Part shown: positions 22,700-33,762 of the stretch, one piece after another
Numbering within the stretch: position 1 is the first letter of the stretch
How the letters are laid out: each line of letters starts with the position of its first letter
Assembly: GCA_027943335.1 (NCBI GenBank)
Contig: BSBK01006424.1
Location: 746,001-810,000, forward strand
DNA from: Chamaecyparis obtusa
Lineage: Eukaryota > Streptophyta > Pinopsida > Cupressales > Cupressaceae
Direction of reading: 5' to 3'
Length of the DNA stretch: 64,000 nucleotides
Program-made: the position numbers and the translations under genes
The notes under the pieces: model-generated
Seen by the model: only the letters and a program-made list of their open reading frames with translations
Databases searched by the model: none
Told to the model about the DNA's origin: nothing

Positions 22700-23669
22700 T
22701 GATGTAGGAGCATCCTAGGATTCTTGGAAATCATGTATCAACCTAAAATATATTTGTCTTTGAAGGTAGATTGTTAGTTTTGATCATGGTTTGGTGGAGT
22801 TCTTGCTCGGTTTGGGAGATTGGTTTCTCAGTTTCTTTAGTTACCAAGGTGCTCGGTCTCTGAAGAATGCTTGGCAACTAAAGGTGTTAGTTCTCTGGCA
22901 CTCAACAATAACTATGTTCCTCGGTCATGCTTAGCATGGTTGGTCGACTGGTGCTCGGTTATTTCTTCTATTGCTTGATGTTCTTGCTTATCGACTAGAT
23001 TGCTTGGATAGATCAGCTTGGTCGACTGGTGCATTTAATTTGGGTCACACTCCTCATGTTATGGATTAATCATTGGACGTGTGGGGACCTAGATTTGGCA
23101 TGTTGCATTCTCTTATGCAAATCTGATGACCGTTTGGGGCCATCTTTGAGAGTTTATTTATTTTGTAAGGCTATGTGGGAGCTAAGTGATGTTCTTGCAT
23201 TTAATATTTGTTTATAGAGATTTATTGTTTCACCAGCCTACTTGTGGCTAGGAATCAGTATTTATAGGATGCTTGGGTAGTTGTTTAGGAACAATAAAGT
23301 GTGAGAAAGAAAGGTTAGTAGCGTGTGAGCTTAGGAGTAGGAAGATTTCTTGGAAGTTGGAGTACAAGTTTAGATCTTTCCTGGGTGCCTACCAGTGTGT
23401 TGTGTGTTACAAACCTAGGCTAGCTAAATGCTAATGTTGGGGAAAAGATTTGGATCCTATGAGATCTTGTAGACTGTTACCTACTTTGTATCTGGCTATA
23501 ACCGGGAAGGCCTTACAGCCTGACACATTGCATGTAATTAGTGTTTTCATGAATATAGACTTCTATTTCATTTTAGATCTATTGTTGTTTCTGTGTATTT
23601 CCATTGCATATTGGTTTGGCTGCAAGTTCGGTCAATCCTTAATTGGATCCACCGAGCTTGACTCCATTA
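22700..23669 (+). repeat. Left LTR of element G
   Basis: 970 bp, TGATGTAGGAGCATCC at the start and CTCCATTA at the end. A TATTTATAGGATG promoter-like word lies near 23,260. The right LTR is about 56 bp shorter, chiefly from loss of sequence near 22,810-22,880 of this copy. Confidence 0.9.
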
Positions 23670-23792
23670 AGTGGTATCAGAGTGAAGTTTGTTCCTATTT
23701 GAGCAGAGTCTGTTCCTATTGGAGCCGAGTGGATCTTGTGTATCTAGATCTTGATTTGAAGATGTCTCCAAGGAGAAATCTTGAGATTTGTC

Positions 23793-24096
23793 ATGAAGAA
23801 GAAGCCTACCTTGAGATAGGATAGTGATGATGAATCTAAGGAAGATCATTTTGAAGAAGTTGTAGAAGAAGCTAGAGATTCTGAGGAGAATCAAATTATA
23901 AAAGCTATGTCTAAGATTGGTAGAAGACCTAAGATTTAATTTTCTCCATTTGCTAGAAGCCTTAGGCCTAAAGAATTGATTGATTGGATCAATGAGATTG
24001 ATGAATTCTTTGAGTATGACAAAATGGAAGATCCTGATAGGGTTAGATTTGCAAAGACTAAGTTGAAAGGTCATGAAAATATATAGTGGAGAGAAG
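23793..24096 (+). pseudogene. Element G gag, 5' part
   Basis: Opens at ATG 23793 (MKKKPTLR, then a TAG) and continues in the same frame with an acidic segment and SLRPKELIDWINEIDEFFEY, DPDRVRFAKTKLKGHENI, TAG, WRE. This is the start of the gypsy gag (retrotransposon gag, PF03732-like) core. The frame is cut by element C at 24096 and resumes without phase change at 31321. The stop after GHENI stands where a Trp or Leu codon is usual. Confidence 0.85.
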
Positions 24097-25137
24097 TGTT
24101 GGCAATTTGGCTGAGTTGGTTACATAGATGTTGTCATTATGGAAACATATGATCTACATGAAGATCACATAGGTCAGAGGGCTAGTATGTCAGAGTGCAA
24201 TGCAAAATTGTCTAAGTATGAGATAGTGTGTTTTTACCAATGAACTTGATGATAGTTTTGGTTTGTGATGTTGATTAGAGTAAGTTCAATGCTTGCACAC
24301 TTGAATATAGACTCTATGGTGGCTATTGAAGATTCACCTTATAGAGCAAGTCAGTATGGCATGTACGAAAGAAGTTATGATAGTTTTACTAAAGACAGTG
24401 TTAAGTTGACAGGATAGAATATGAAGACAAAATTGATAAAGAGTTAAGGGATTATTTTGTTTATCAAAATAATGAATTAACAATATAAAGGGATGACATC
24501 CTAGATGTTAGCCCTTGGATAAAGATATTTGTAATATGATAGCCGACTGGAAAGTTATTATTCTTAATAACTTGTATAAAGATATGTAAAGATTGTAATT
24601 GTAATAGTAGAGAGAAATGTAGTATAATATATATGTGAATGTAATAGCGAAAGTGAAGAGCAGCAAAGAGATATTGATGCAAGTAGTATAAGGTTATGTA
24701 CCTTGACCTACTTTTGTAATCAGTAAATATTGTATATTACTTCTTTGGGCAGTGGGCTCATCTAGTAATCACATTTTGTACTGCCAACTCCTAACAGGGT
24801 TGAGGCTTCTAACAAGGCCTATAGTCCCTTAATTAGGACTGAGACACTATATGCATGTAATAGACTCCTAACAGGGTCAACATCCTTAACATGATACTTT
24901 TGATTAGTGGATCTTTGTGGGTACCATCCCCACCGGGGTTTTCCCTTGGCTAGGGTTTCCTCGAGAACAAATAATGTGTTATGAGTTCTTTAGTTTTATT
25001 GCTATGCATGTTGTTTAGCTTCTTATGTTATGCATGTGTTAAGATAATTTGTTATATCCATAATTGGGAAAAAGTTAAAGTTTGTAGAATACTAATTCAC
25101 CCCCCCCCCCCCCTCTCAGTATTCCCTATTTCTAAAA
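24097..25137 (+). repeat. Left LTR of element C
   Basis: 1041 bp. A TATA-like GTATAATATATATG lies near 24,622. The R/U5 side holds repeated CCTAACAGGGT words (24,788; 24,868 and variants), CCCACCGGGGTTTTCCC near 24,930, and the C-tract box CACCCCC...CTCTCAGT at 25,099-25,120. The end TCTAAAA is a mutated TCTAACA. The right LTR has a shorter C-tract. Confidence 0.92.
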
Positions 25138-25208
25138 ATTGGTATCAGAGCTTAGTTACTCGAAAAAGAATCATTCAAGGAAAGCCTAATAGCTTGAGTA
25201 AGATCTCT

Positions 25209-26510
25209 ATGGATATGGATCAGCTACAGAAGAATCTTGAAGAAGCTCTTGAATAGATTGATATGCTTACTCAAGAAAGAGATAATCTGAAAGGAAAATA
25301 TGATGATGCAAAGAACCTCATTAAGAAATTGAAAAACAAATTGGAAGATCTGAGATCTGAAAAGGAATCTGAAATTCACATTGAAGATTGTGATGACAAC
25401 TTAGAGAAATAAAATGAGATCCTTAAACATGAACTGAAGATAGAATATATGAAGCTATGTCTGAAAGATGGAAGTGGCAAGAATGAAGCAAATCCAAAAT
25501 CAGAGAATGAAAATCTTAAGCTTGAAAATGAAGGGTTAAAATCTAAACTTGGTAAAGTAACATCTGAACTTGAGAAAGTCAATTTGCAGTATGTTGAACT
25601 CAAGAAATACAATGCAATAGTGAAAGGAGAACTCACTCAATCTAAGCAGCAACTTGAAAGACTATATTCAACTAGTGAGAAGATTGATGAACAAATATCT
25701 TATAAAAAACCATTCTATGATAAGACTGGTCTTGGATTCAACACTTTCAAAGAAAATGAAGAAATCAAGGAACCAGATCTGAAAATATCTGAAAGTATAA
25801 ATGAGAAGAAGTCTGATGAGATTAAAAAATTTGAAGATACACCTAAGGAAGAAGAATCACCTAAGCAAGAGGAATCACCTAAAGGTATGAAAAGAGAATT
25901 CAAAGGTAGATGTTTTGCTTGTAATACTGTTGGTCATATGAAGAGAGATTGCATAGGTAAGAAATTTAAACCTCTTAATGGTTATTGTAATAATTGTCAT
26001 GGTTTTGGACATAGAGCTATTGAATGCAGAAAACCTAAATTTGTTGAGAATAACAATAGTAGTAGAATGTTTAGAAATACTAACCATGCAGATAAGAAAC
26101 CTACTGAAGATATGAATAGAAGAAATGGAGTAGTCTGTTATAGATGCAACAAGGTTGGACACATTGCTAGAAATTACAGATCACATATCAATCAGCCTGG
26201 ACCAAGATATGGAAACAATGGAATAGTTTGTCAGATATGTAACAAGATTGGACACACAACAAAGTTTTGAAGAATGAACAATAGAGTTTTTCATACCAAT
26301 CCTAACTCTAGAAGTTATGTAAGAAGAAATGAAGATGCAAGCAACAGTTAGAAAGTATGATGTAGTAATTCAAATGAAGTGAAGTTTGTTAAAAGCATAG
26401 ATCAAGGAGACATATTCAACACTAAAGGCAATCAGAAAGGTGAAGTATTAAATGGTAAGAATGAATCTTTACCTGACCCATCTCAAAGTATTCAATTCAA
26501 AAAATTACAG
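25209..26510 (+). pseudogene. Element C gag with coiled coil and four zinc knuckles
   Basis: Starts at ATG 25209 (MDMDQLQKNLEEALE). An extended Glu/Lys/Leu-rich coiled coil (to about 25,690) is followed by an acidic linker and four CCHC knuckles: CFACNTVGHMKRDC, CNNCHGFGHRAIEC, CYRCNKVGHIARNY (last Cys lost) and CQICNKIGHTTKF (last Cys lost). In-frame stops lie at 25254 (TAG), about 25,410 (TAA) and 26268 (TGA). Ordinary copia gag has one knuckle. The typical copia gag core domain was not recognised. The protein would have bound RNA and assembled particles; the copy is dead. Confidence 0.8.
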
Positions 26511-26938
26511 TAGAATACTAACTTAGATTAGTGTAGAATTTGATATATAATGAATTGAGTCTTGTGCAGTTAATGCAAGGTATTATATGATGTTCTAATA
26601 CTATGGTTAAGAGTGCAAAGAAAAATATTATGTTTTGCGAGATCGCAAGAAGTTTTAAGTTTTGCAGGTTAACAAAATCAGCTTTTTGGAAAGAAGCGGC
26701 AAAAGAATTGAATGCGATGTCAGATCTAAGTAAGCTTGAATTAATAAAAGGTCACGATTAATGTTATTTGATCATCAAAGTGAATACAAGTGTTAAGGAG
26801 ATCAAAGAGCAGTGATTGGAAGTGTTTTGCAAGGATTTGGTGAAGAGTTTTGTGCCGAATCTACACAAGCCCTAAATTATGAAATTGAGGTATTTTACTT
26901 GGTAGATCTTTAAATCAGTTCAGGAATTAGAGGAAATC

Positions 26939-29900
26939 ATGGATGTTTCTTTGAGTCACAATGTCAGAGATAAAAATAGACCTAAGATGAAAAGGCAACT
27001 AGTAGAACCCTTGGAAGATGATCCTAGGTTAGCTTTATCATCCATACCAGACAGAGTTTTACATCTAGAGAATGTTAGAAGTTATTTGGGATGTAAACTA
27101 GAGACTATCAGTGATAGTGACTTCACAGAGGAATATCAAAAAATCTATAATTAGGACATGTCATTGAAAGTAGGGTTTGAGAATTTGAAAGATAATGAGA
27201 TTATTAAGTATGCTTTGCAATATGAATTTGATAATGAATAATGTACCAAGATAATCCTAAGAAGAATTCACAATGGAAAGTTTTGGTTGGATGAAAGAGT
27301 GATAGATATCACAACTGACTTAATTCATGAAGTAATTAGACTATCTAAGACTGGAGCCTTTCCTTTAAATGAGAAAAATATGAGGAAAATAGTCATAGAC
27401 AACACAAATTCATCCTACAATGGTAGAGGAATTGTAATTAGAAAAATACAACAAGATGATGTCAGATACTTATGTAAGATCCTAAAAACTAAGTTTTGTG
27501 CTAACTCAAGAGAGGATGACATGGCAACTAGAATGATACATGTAGCTTATTTGATGTGTGTGGATAAAGTACAAGTTGATATGTGTGAGATTTTGAGGAT
27601 ACAATTGTTTGAAAATTTGGAAAAGATAAAGAAGACTAAGTAATCACAATTTAGATTTTCATCTATAATCACTTATATGTTTTTTCATCTATTGAGAAGA
27701 TTTCCATTCACCATTGGAAATGACTGGAATGATGGCCAAACTACAATGGAAAGGATTAACCAAGTGTATAAGAGGCATGTTATTGATAAAGTAAATGAAA
27801 TTGCAGTATTGGTAATTAAGTCTTTTTAGAATTTGATGTATAGCAGATCAAGGATCCCATAGTCTCTTGTGGAGAAGTATAAAAATGAGATATGTTTCAT
27901 GGTTGATACTGACTTTACTTATATTGAAGTAGTAGAACCTAGAATAGAGTTCATAGACCCTCTTGGCTATGAGATATCTGAGGTTGAGATAGAATAATAT
28001 GTGAGAAGATTACTTAAGTGCAAGTTGGATACTCACTATAACAGGTTTGGAACCTTTGAGGAGAACTTCAACTCTGCAAAGTCCATCCTTGAAGAGAAAT
28101 AGTCAAAGAAAAGAGTTGAGAGTACTATCAAGAAAATTTTAAAAGATACAGGGATGACTGAACATGAATTCTTGGTAGCCAAGAAAACAACATCAACAAT
28201 TAGAGATATTGGACAAAAATAAGATTTGTCTGTTCCACCTCTATCATCAATTGCAGCATAGCAAGGGGAAACATTAGTTAAGGTGAAAGTGGAAGAAACA
28301 GAGAAGGATCAAGAAGCAAGGATATCCACTAGATCCACCTCCTCCACACCTAGAAAATGAGTAAAAGAGAGTGCTACTGGACTGGGTAAGAGGCAGAAGA
28401 CATTGGTTCCACCAGTTCAAAGGAAAATTGTAGAAATCAAAGATGATGAAAGTACTCCTGTTAAGAAGAAAACTTAGAAACCTAGAGTTGAGAAGGTTAA
28501 TGAAAAGATCATTCAAGATGGAGACTTTACAAAGATGAACAAGTATTATGATCTCTATGATTATGCAAAGAGATTAAATCTAGAAAATACAGTGGTAAAA
28601 CATATGATTTTATCCAATAAGAAATTTGATACAATTCAGGGTAAGATACCTGATGACTTGTACAATAAACTTGTAAATAGGAAGAAGAGGGTATCAGAAG
28701 AGGACATAGCTATTAGAGAAAAGCTTGTAAGAAAACTTTGTGTTGTGAGAGATGAAGTACACTTCAATTAGATTATGAAAGCTTTAAGCACCCATTTGAG
28801 AACCAAGAAGAGAACTATTCAGATTATGGGAAGTAGATATGAAGAAGTTAATGCAGAAACAGAGCAAGCAATCATTAAGGTAATGTCAGAGAATGCTGAT
28901 GAATCATTAGTTGCAGTAGAATCCAAAGATCAAGTAGCAGAAGAAGTAGAACAAGAGGACATTCCCTCTCCACCAGCCATAAATATTGAGGACAAAGTCA
29001 TAGTGATGATAACTTATTCAAGCATCTTGAAAACATTGTTGACAATTCAAGTTTTGAAGAGCAAGAGACTACCAAAGGAGAAGAGAAAATAGAGACCATA
29101 ATTGTAGAACCTAAAGTGATAGAAAAAAAAGTACCTATTCCCACTCAAGAAGATATCAATCTTACACCTGAGACTAGCAAGAAAACTTAGATTGGCTCTA
29201 TGATTGAGAATTTGGGAAAGGAAGTAGATGATGATGATCAGATGGAATTGATCACATCTTTGAACAAGATCATTGGAAAGAATAAGAAATTAAAGAGTCT
29301 AGAAGGATTCCTAAAGGAGCTTACTAAGAAATTACAAGGTATTATTACTACATAGATTGCAAAAGATGACCCTCTAGAAAGAGCAAAGGAAGTAATGAAC
29401 ACTTTTGATAATGAGTTTACAAATCTATCTGATATAGCAAAGATGAAAGCTCAAGTAGCTTATGAGGCCAAAACACTCTTGGACATCAGTCAAAATATCA
29501 GGAATGATATCAATAATCTTGATATTTGTATAGAGGACTTGAGGAAGAACTTGGAAAGAGGAAATCCTTATACATTCAGTGTACAAAATCAAAAAACTTG
29601 GTAGTAGAGGAAGATCAGAAGATGAAGGTGAAGGAAGCAAAAATTCAGAATGAATTGAACCTTCTTTCGAGCCTAAATGTGAAGATATTTGATATTGAGC
29701 ATAAAATTTGAAAGATCTATGATGAAATTATAATTTTGCAAGATGATAAGGACAAGAAGCTGAAGAGATTCACTCTTTTGAGAGAACACATTTCTATAAA
29801 CCTGAGCACTATTAAAGGGGAACTAGAAGAATGTCTTTCAACAAAGACATCTTTTCAGAAGGTTAGTTATGAGAATCTCCAAGCATGTGAGATTGCATCT

Positions 29901-30023
29901 TATGCATTGTGTGCACTACTCAGTGTGGTAGATTCAATTAAGAAATCATGGGAGAAAGAGTTAGAGGCTATGAAGATCAATTTTTTAGATTGTGTTGCAA
30001 GCCTACCGGCTTTGCAATATTGA
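26939..30023 (+). pseudogene. Element C second frame (ORF2), about 1,030 codons, unknown family
   Basis: One frame runs from ATG 26939 (MDVSLSHNVRDKNRPKMKRQ) to about 29,010, then shifts by small indels to end at TAA 30021. About a dozen in-frame stops are mostly TAG or TAA at probable Gln codons. The N-terminal third contains LDERVIDITTDLIHEVIRLS, FRFSSIITYMFFHLLRRFPF (about 27,650) and KNEICFMVDTDFTYIEVVEP (about 27,880). These align with minus-strand ORF2 of element E. The middle is Lys/Glu-rich and basic; the end is coiled-coil-like. No DSG protease, HHCC integrase, FVDD or RNase H motif is present. The position, between gag and PPT where pol should lie, and the conservation in E argue for a real protein. 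Function unknown. Confidence 0.75.
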
Positions 30024-30091
30024 ATTAAGGTATAACTTTTTGTGAACAGAGTTTTGTTACCCTCCTTATCTTTTTTTTTGGTCATTGTTGT

Positions 30092-30285
30092 CAAAGGGGG
30101 AGAGATATATAGTAGAAAATTGTTAAGGATACATACTCTTAGGGGGAGTACAATATATAGAGAGGATTAATAAAGTCATAAGGATAGTATATATGTTTTG
30201 TATTATGGCCACAATTTTGAGATTTTGAAGTTGTAAGACTTAGCCAATTTTCTCATATGTTGCCACCAATGACAAAGGGGGAGAT
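30092..30285 (+). promoter_or_regulatory. Three polypurine tracts of element C
   Basis: TCAAAGGGGGAGAGA at 30091-30105, TTAGGGGGAGTA at 30139-30150 and CAAAGGGGGAGAT at 30273-30285. The last directly abuts the right LTR and is the expected plus-strand primer. The upstream two have the same GGGGGAG core and also occur in E, A and B. Confidence 0.75.
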
Positions 30286-31315
30286 TGTTGGAAATTTGGC
30301 TGAGTTGGTTACATAGATGTTGTCATTATGGAAACATATGATCTACATGAAGATCACAGAGGTCCGAGAGCTAGTATGTCAGAGTGCAATGCGAAATTGT
30401 CTGAGTATGAGACAATGTGTTTTTACCAGTGAACCTGATGATAGTTTTGGTTTGTGATGTTGATTGGAGTAAGTTCAATGCTTGCACACTTGAACATAGA
30501 CTCTATGTTGACTATTGAAGACTCACCTCAGAGCGCAAGTCAGTACAACATGTACAGAAGAAGTTATGACAGTTTTACTAAAGACAGTGTTAAGTCGATA
30601 GGATAGAATATGAAGATAGAATTGATAAAGAGTTAAGGGATTATTTTGTTTATCAAAATAATGACTTAACAATATAAAGGGATGACATCCTAGATTTTAA
30701 CCCTTGGATAAATATATTTTTAATATGATAGCCAACTAGAAATTTATTATTCTTAATAACTTGTATAAATATATGTAAAGATTTTAATTGTAATAGTAGA
30801 GAGAAATGTGGTATAATATATATGTGAATGTAATAAAGTGAAGAGCAGTGAAGAGATATTGATGCAAGCAGTATAAGGTTATGTACCTTGACCTAATTTT
30901 TTAATCAATAAATTTTTATATTACTTGTTTGGGCAGTGGGCTCATCTGGTAATCACATTTTGTACTACCAACTCCTAACAGGGTTGAGGATTCTAACAAG
31001 GCCTATAGTCCCTTAATCAGGACTAAGACACTATATGCATGTAATAGACTCCTAACAGGGTCAACATCCTTAACATGATACTTTTGATTAGTGGATCTTT
31101 ATGGGTACCATCCCCACTGGGGTTTTCCCTTGGCCAGGGTTTCCTCGAGAACAAATAATGTGTTATGAGTTCTTTAGTTTTATTGCTATGCATGTTGTTT
31201 ATCTTCTTATGTTATGCATGCGTTAAGATAATCTGTTATATCCATAATTGGGAAAAAGTTAAATTTTCTAGAATACTGATTCACCACCCCCTCTCAGTAT
31301 TCCCTATTTCTAACA
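30286..31315 (+). repeat. Right LTR of element C
   Basis: 1030 bp, TGTTGG...TCTAACA, collinear with 24097-25137 and a few per cent different by eye. Followed by the AGAAG duplication and the resumed gag of element G. Confidence 0.93.
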
Positions 31316-31320
31316 AGAAG

Positions 31321-32848
31321 TTCAATTAGAAAGAGGTAGAAGAGGAAAAGAAAAGATCACTAAGTGGAACCGAATGGTTGACAAGTTGAAGAAGCAATTC
31401 ATTCCAGTGGATTATGAATTGGACATGTTTAAGAAGATGCAAGCTTTGAAGCAAACTAACAAATTGGTACAGGAGTATACCAAGGAGTTTTATAGAATCT
31501 TGATTAGGACTGGTCATTCTAAAGCTGATAAAGAGAAGGTTGCTAGGTATGTCTATGGTTTGAGACCTAGTATTTAGGAACAATTACTTACTGTGTGGAT
31601 GACAACAATTGGTGATGCTTACTAGATGACATTAAAGATTGAAGAGAAGTTGAATAGGAAGTATGAAGGAAAACAAAACAATAGGAATCGGGGTGGTAAA
31701 ACTAGTGAGACTATTGCTAAGAGTAATGTGATAGAGAATCCTAAGTCTGATGTAGGATCTAGCAATGGTCAAGTACTAAGAATACTAGATAGAGAGGAAG
31801 GTGGAAGAATGATTTCACTGACACTTGTTATAACTATGGTGAAGCTGGTCATAGAAGTTGGCAATGTCCTAAGAAAAGAGTTGCATTAGCTACTAAAGAA
31901 GACATTGAGAATGTTCCAGAGAAAGGTGAGACACTTATAACTAGGAGATTAGTTGCATGTGTTCATGAACTGGTGCAAAGGAGAAATTTGTTCAGGACCA
32001 GATGTAAATGTAAGAATAAGGTATGTAATGTCATAGTTGATGGTGGTATTTCTAAGAAATTTGTTTTAGATGAAATGGTTAGTGAGTTGAATTTGGAAAT
32101 AAGGAAACATCCTAATCCTTATTAGATTAGTTGGATACAAGATGTTTCTAAGGTTAGAGTTGAAGACCAATGCTTGGTTAAGTTTCAGATTGGATCTTAC
32201 CATGATGAGATATTGTGTGATGTATTGCCTATGGATGTTTGTCATCTATTGCTCGGTAGACCTTGGCAGTTTGAAAAAAATGTTTTGTTTGATGGTCATG
32301 CTAATACCTATGTGGTTAGGCATGAAGGAGCTTGGCATAAGCTGATACCTTTATAGGAGACATGGGTTAATGAATGTGGAGTTATCAGGTGTTGTCCTTA
32401 TGACAAACCTCAGGAGTAGAAGGTTGATGAACCTATTCCTATTAAGTCTAGTTTGAAGGAGAAGGAGAATGATATCTCTAAAGAGTTTGTTGAGATTAAG
32501 AAATAGATGGTTTTGCTAGTAGAGATGGTTCAACAGATGGTGATATTTGTGACACAAAGAGATGCAGATGATACTGAGTTGATTGAGGAGTCTGGAGAGG
32601 ATGAACCTTATTGAGGCACTGAGGTGATTAGTAGTGGTCAGAGTTGGTTGTTATCAATTGCCGACAAGAGGAGTAAGAAAAGTGGAAGACATTAGGACTT
32701 TCTACATGAGATAGTGAATGAAGTGAAGACTACTTGGGATGAAGGACACGAAGAGATGTGGGTGAAGAATAGATTTGACATACATGTTCTGATTCCCTTG
32801 AGGCATTCCTAATTTTCTTATGAGAAAATCTTTCTTAGCTGGGGTGTC
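31321..32848 (+). pseudogene. Element G gag 3' part, zinc knuckle and protease
   Basis: Gag resumes with QLERGRRGKEKITKWNRMVD, QFIPVDYELDMFKKMQALKQ and VQEYTKEFYRILIRTGHSKA, KEKVARYVYGLRPSI. A frame change near 31,700-31,810 is followed by the knuckle CYNYGEAGHRSWQC (second Cys changed to Tyr). Then comes a retropepsin-like region: NVIVDGGISKKFVLDEMVSE and CDVLPMDVCHLLLGRPWQ, in the place of the VVDGGS / DACHILLGRPW motifs of plant gypsy polyproteins. After several TAG stops an acidic tail runs directly into the right LTR at 32849. RT, RNase H and integrase are absent. Confidence 0.87.
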
Positions 32849-33762
32849 TGATGCAAGAGCATCCTAGGATTCCTAGCAATCCTATGTCAACCAAAAATAT
32901 GTTTGTCTTTGAAGGTAGATTGTTAGTTTTGATTGTGGTTTGGTGGAGTTCTTTCTCAGTTTCTTTATTTACTAAGGCATCAGTTCTCTAGCACTTAGCA
33001 ATAACTACGTTCCTTGGTCATGCCTGGCATGGTCGGTCGACTGGTTCTTGATTATTTCTTTTGTTGCTTGGTGTTCTTTCTTACCGACTGGATTGCTTGG
33101 ATAGATCAGCTTGGCCGACTGGTGCATTTAATTTGGGTCATGCTCCTCATGTTATGGATTAACCATTGGATGTGTGGGGACCTAGATTTGGCATTTTTCA
33201 TTCTCTTATGTAGATTCGATGACCATTTGGGGCCATCTTTGAGAGTTTATTTATTTTGTAAGGCTATGTGGGAGTCAACTGATGTTCTTGCATTTAATAT
33301 TTGTTTATAGAGATTTATTTTTTCATCGGTCGACTTGTGGCTGGGAATTAGTATTTATAGGATGGTTGGTTAGTTTTTTAGGGGAAGTAGAGGGTGAGAA
33401 AGAAAGGTTTGTAGCTTGCGAGCTTAGGAGCAGGAAGATTGCTTGGAAGTTGGAGTACAAGTTTAGATCTTTCCTGGGTGCCTGCCAATGTAATGTGTGT
33501 TACATACCTAGGCTAGCTAAATGCTGATGTTGGGGAAAAGATTTGGATCCTATGAGATCTTGTAGACTCTTACCTACTTTGTACCTAGTTGTAACTGGGA
33601 AGGCCTTACAGCCTGTCACATTGCATGTAATCAATTTTTTCATGAATATAGACTTCTATTTCATTGCAGATCTATTGTTGTTTCTATGTATTTCCACTGT
33701 ATATTGGTTTGGCTACAAGGTTGGCCAATCCTTAATTGGATCCACCAAACTTGACTACATTA
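32849..33762 (+). repeat. Right LTR of element G
   Basis: 914 bp, TGATGCAAGAG...CTACATTA, collinear with 22700-23669 apart from the missing internal segment. Followed by CTTGC and the resumed integrase frame of copia D. Confidence 0.9.

Larger units (their letters stand above)
24097..31315 (+). mobile_element. Pol-less copia-type element C, TSD AGAAG
   Basis: 7.2-kb element with LTRs 24097-25137 and 30286-31315, both starting TGTTGG, the right one ending TCTAACA. The 5-bp target duplication AGAAG is at 24092-24096 and 31316-31320. The PBS TGGTATCAGAGC at 25140-25151 is complementary to the initiator tRNA-Met 3' end; the PPT AAAGGGGGAGAT is at 30274-30285. Inside are a gag with coiled coil and four zinc knuckles and a second frame of about 1,030 codons without protease, integrase, reverse transcriptase or RNase H. 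Same class as element E (36428-44350). Confidence 0.93.
22700..33762 (+). mobile_element. Ty3/gypsy-like element G, gag-protease only, TSD CTTGC
   Basis: LTRs at 22700-23669 and 32849-33762 start TGATG and end CATTA; the ends TGATGTAG / CTACATTA form an imperfect inverted repeat. The 5-bp direct repeat CTTGC is at 22695-22699 and 33763-33767. A PBS-like TGGTATCAGAG lies two bases after the left LTR. The interior codes for gag and an aspartic protease-like domain only; no reverse transcriptase or integrase is present. It is interrupted by element C at 24096/31316. It must have depended on another element for replication. Confidence 0.9.

Noticed and set aside
23029..23824. Plus-strand frames in the left LTR of G
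   Set aside because: Similar short frames occur at the same LTR positions in the right copy with different breaks; the 23,450 frame runs out before the true gag start at 23,793.
25140..25151. tRNA gene suggested by TGGTATCAGAGC
   Set aside because: Only the 12-nt primer-binding complement is present after each LTR; no cloverleaf follows.
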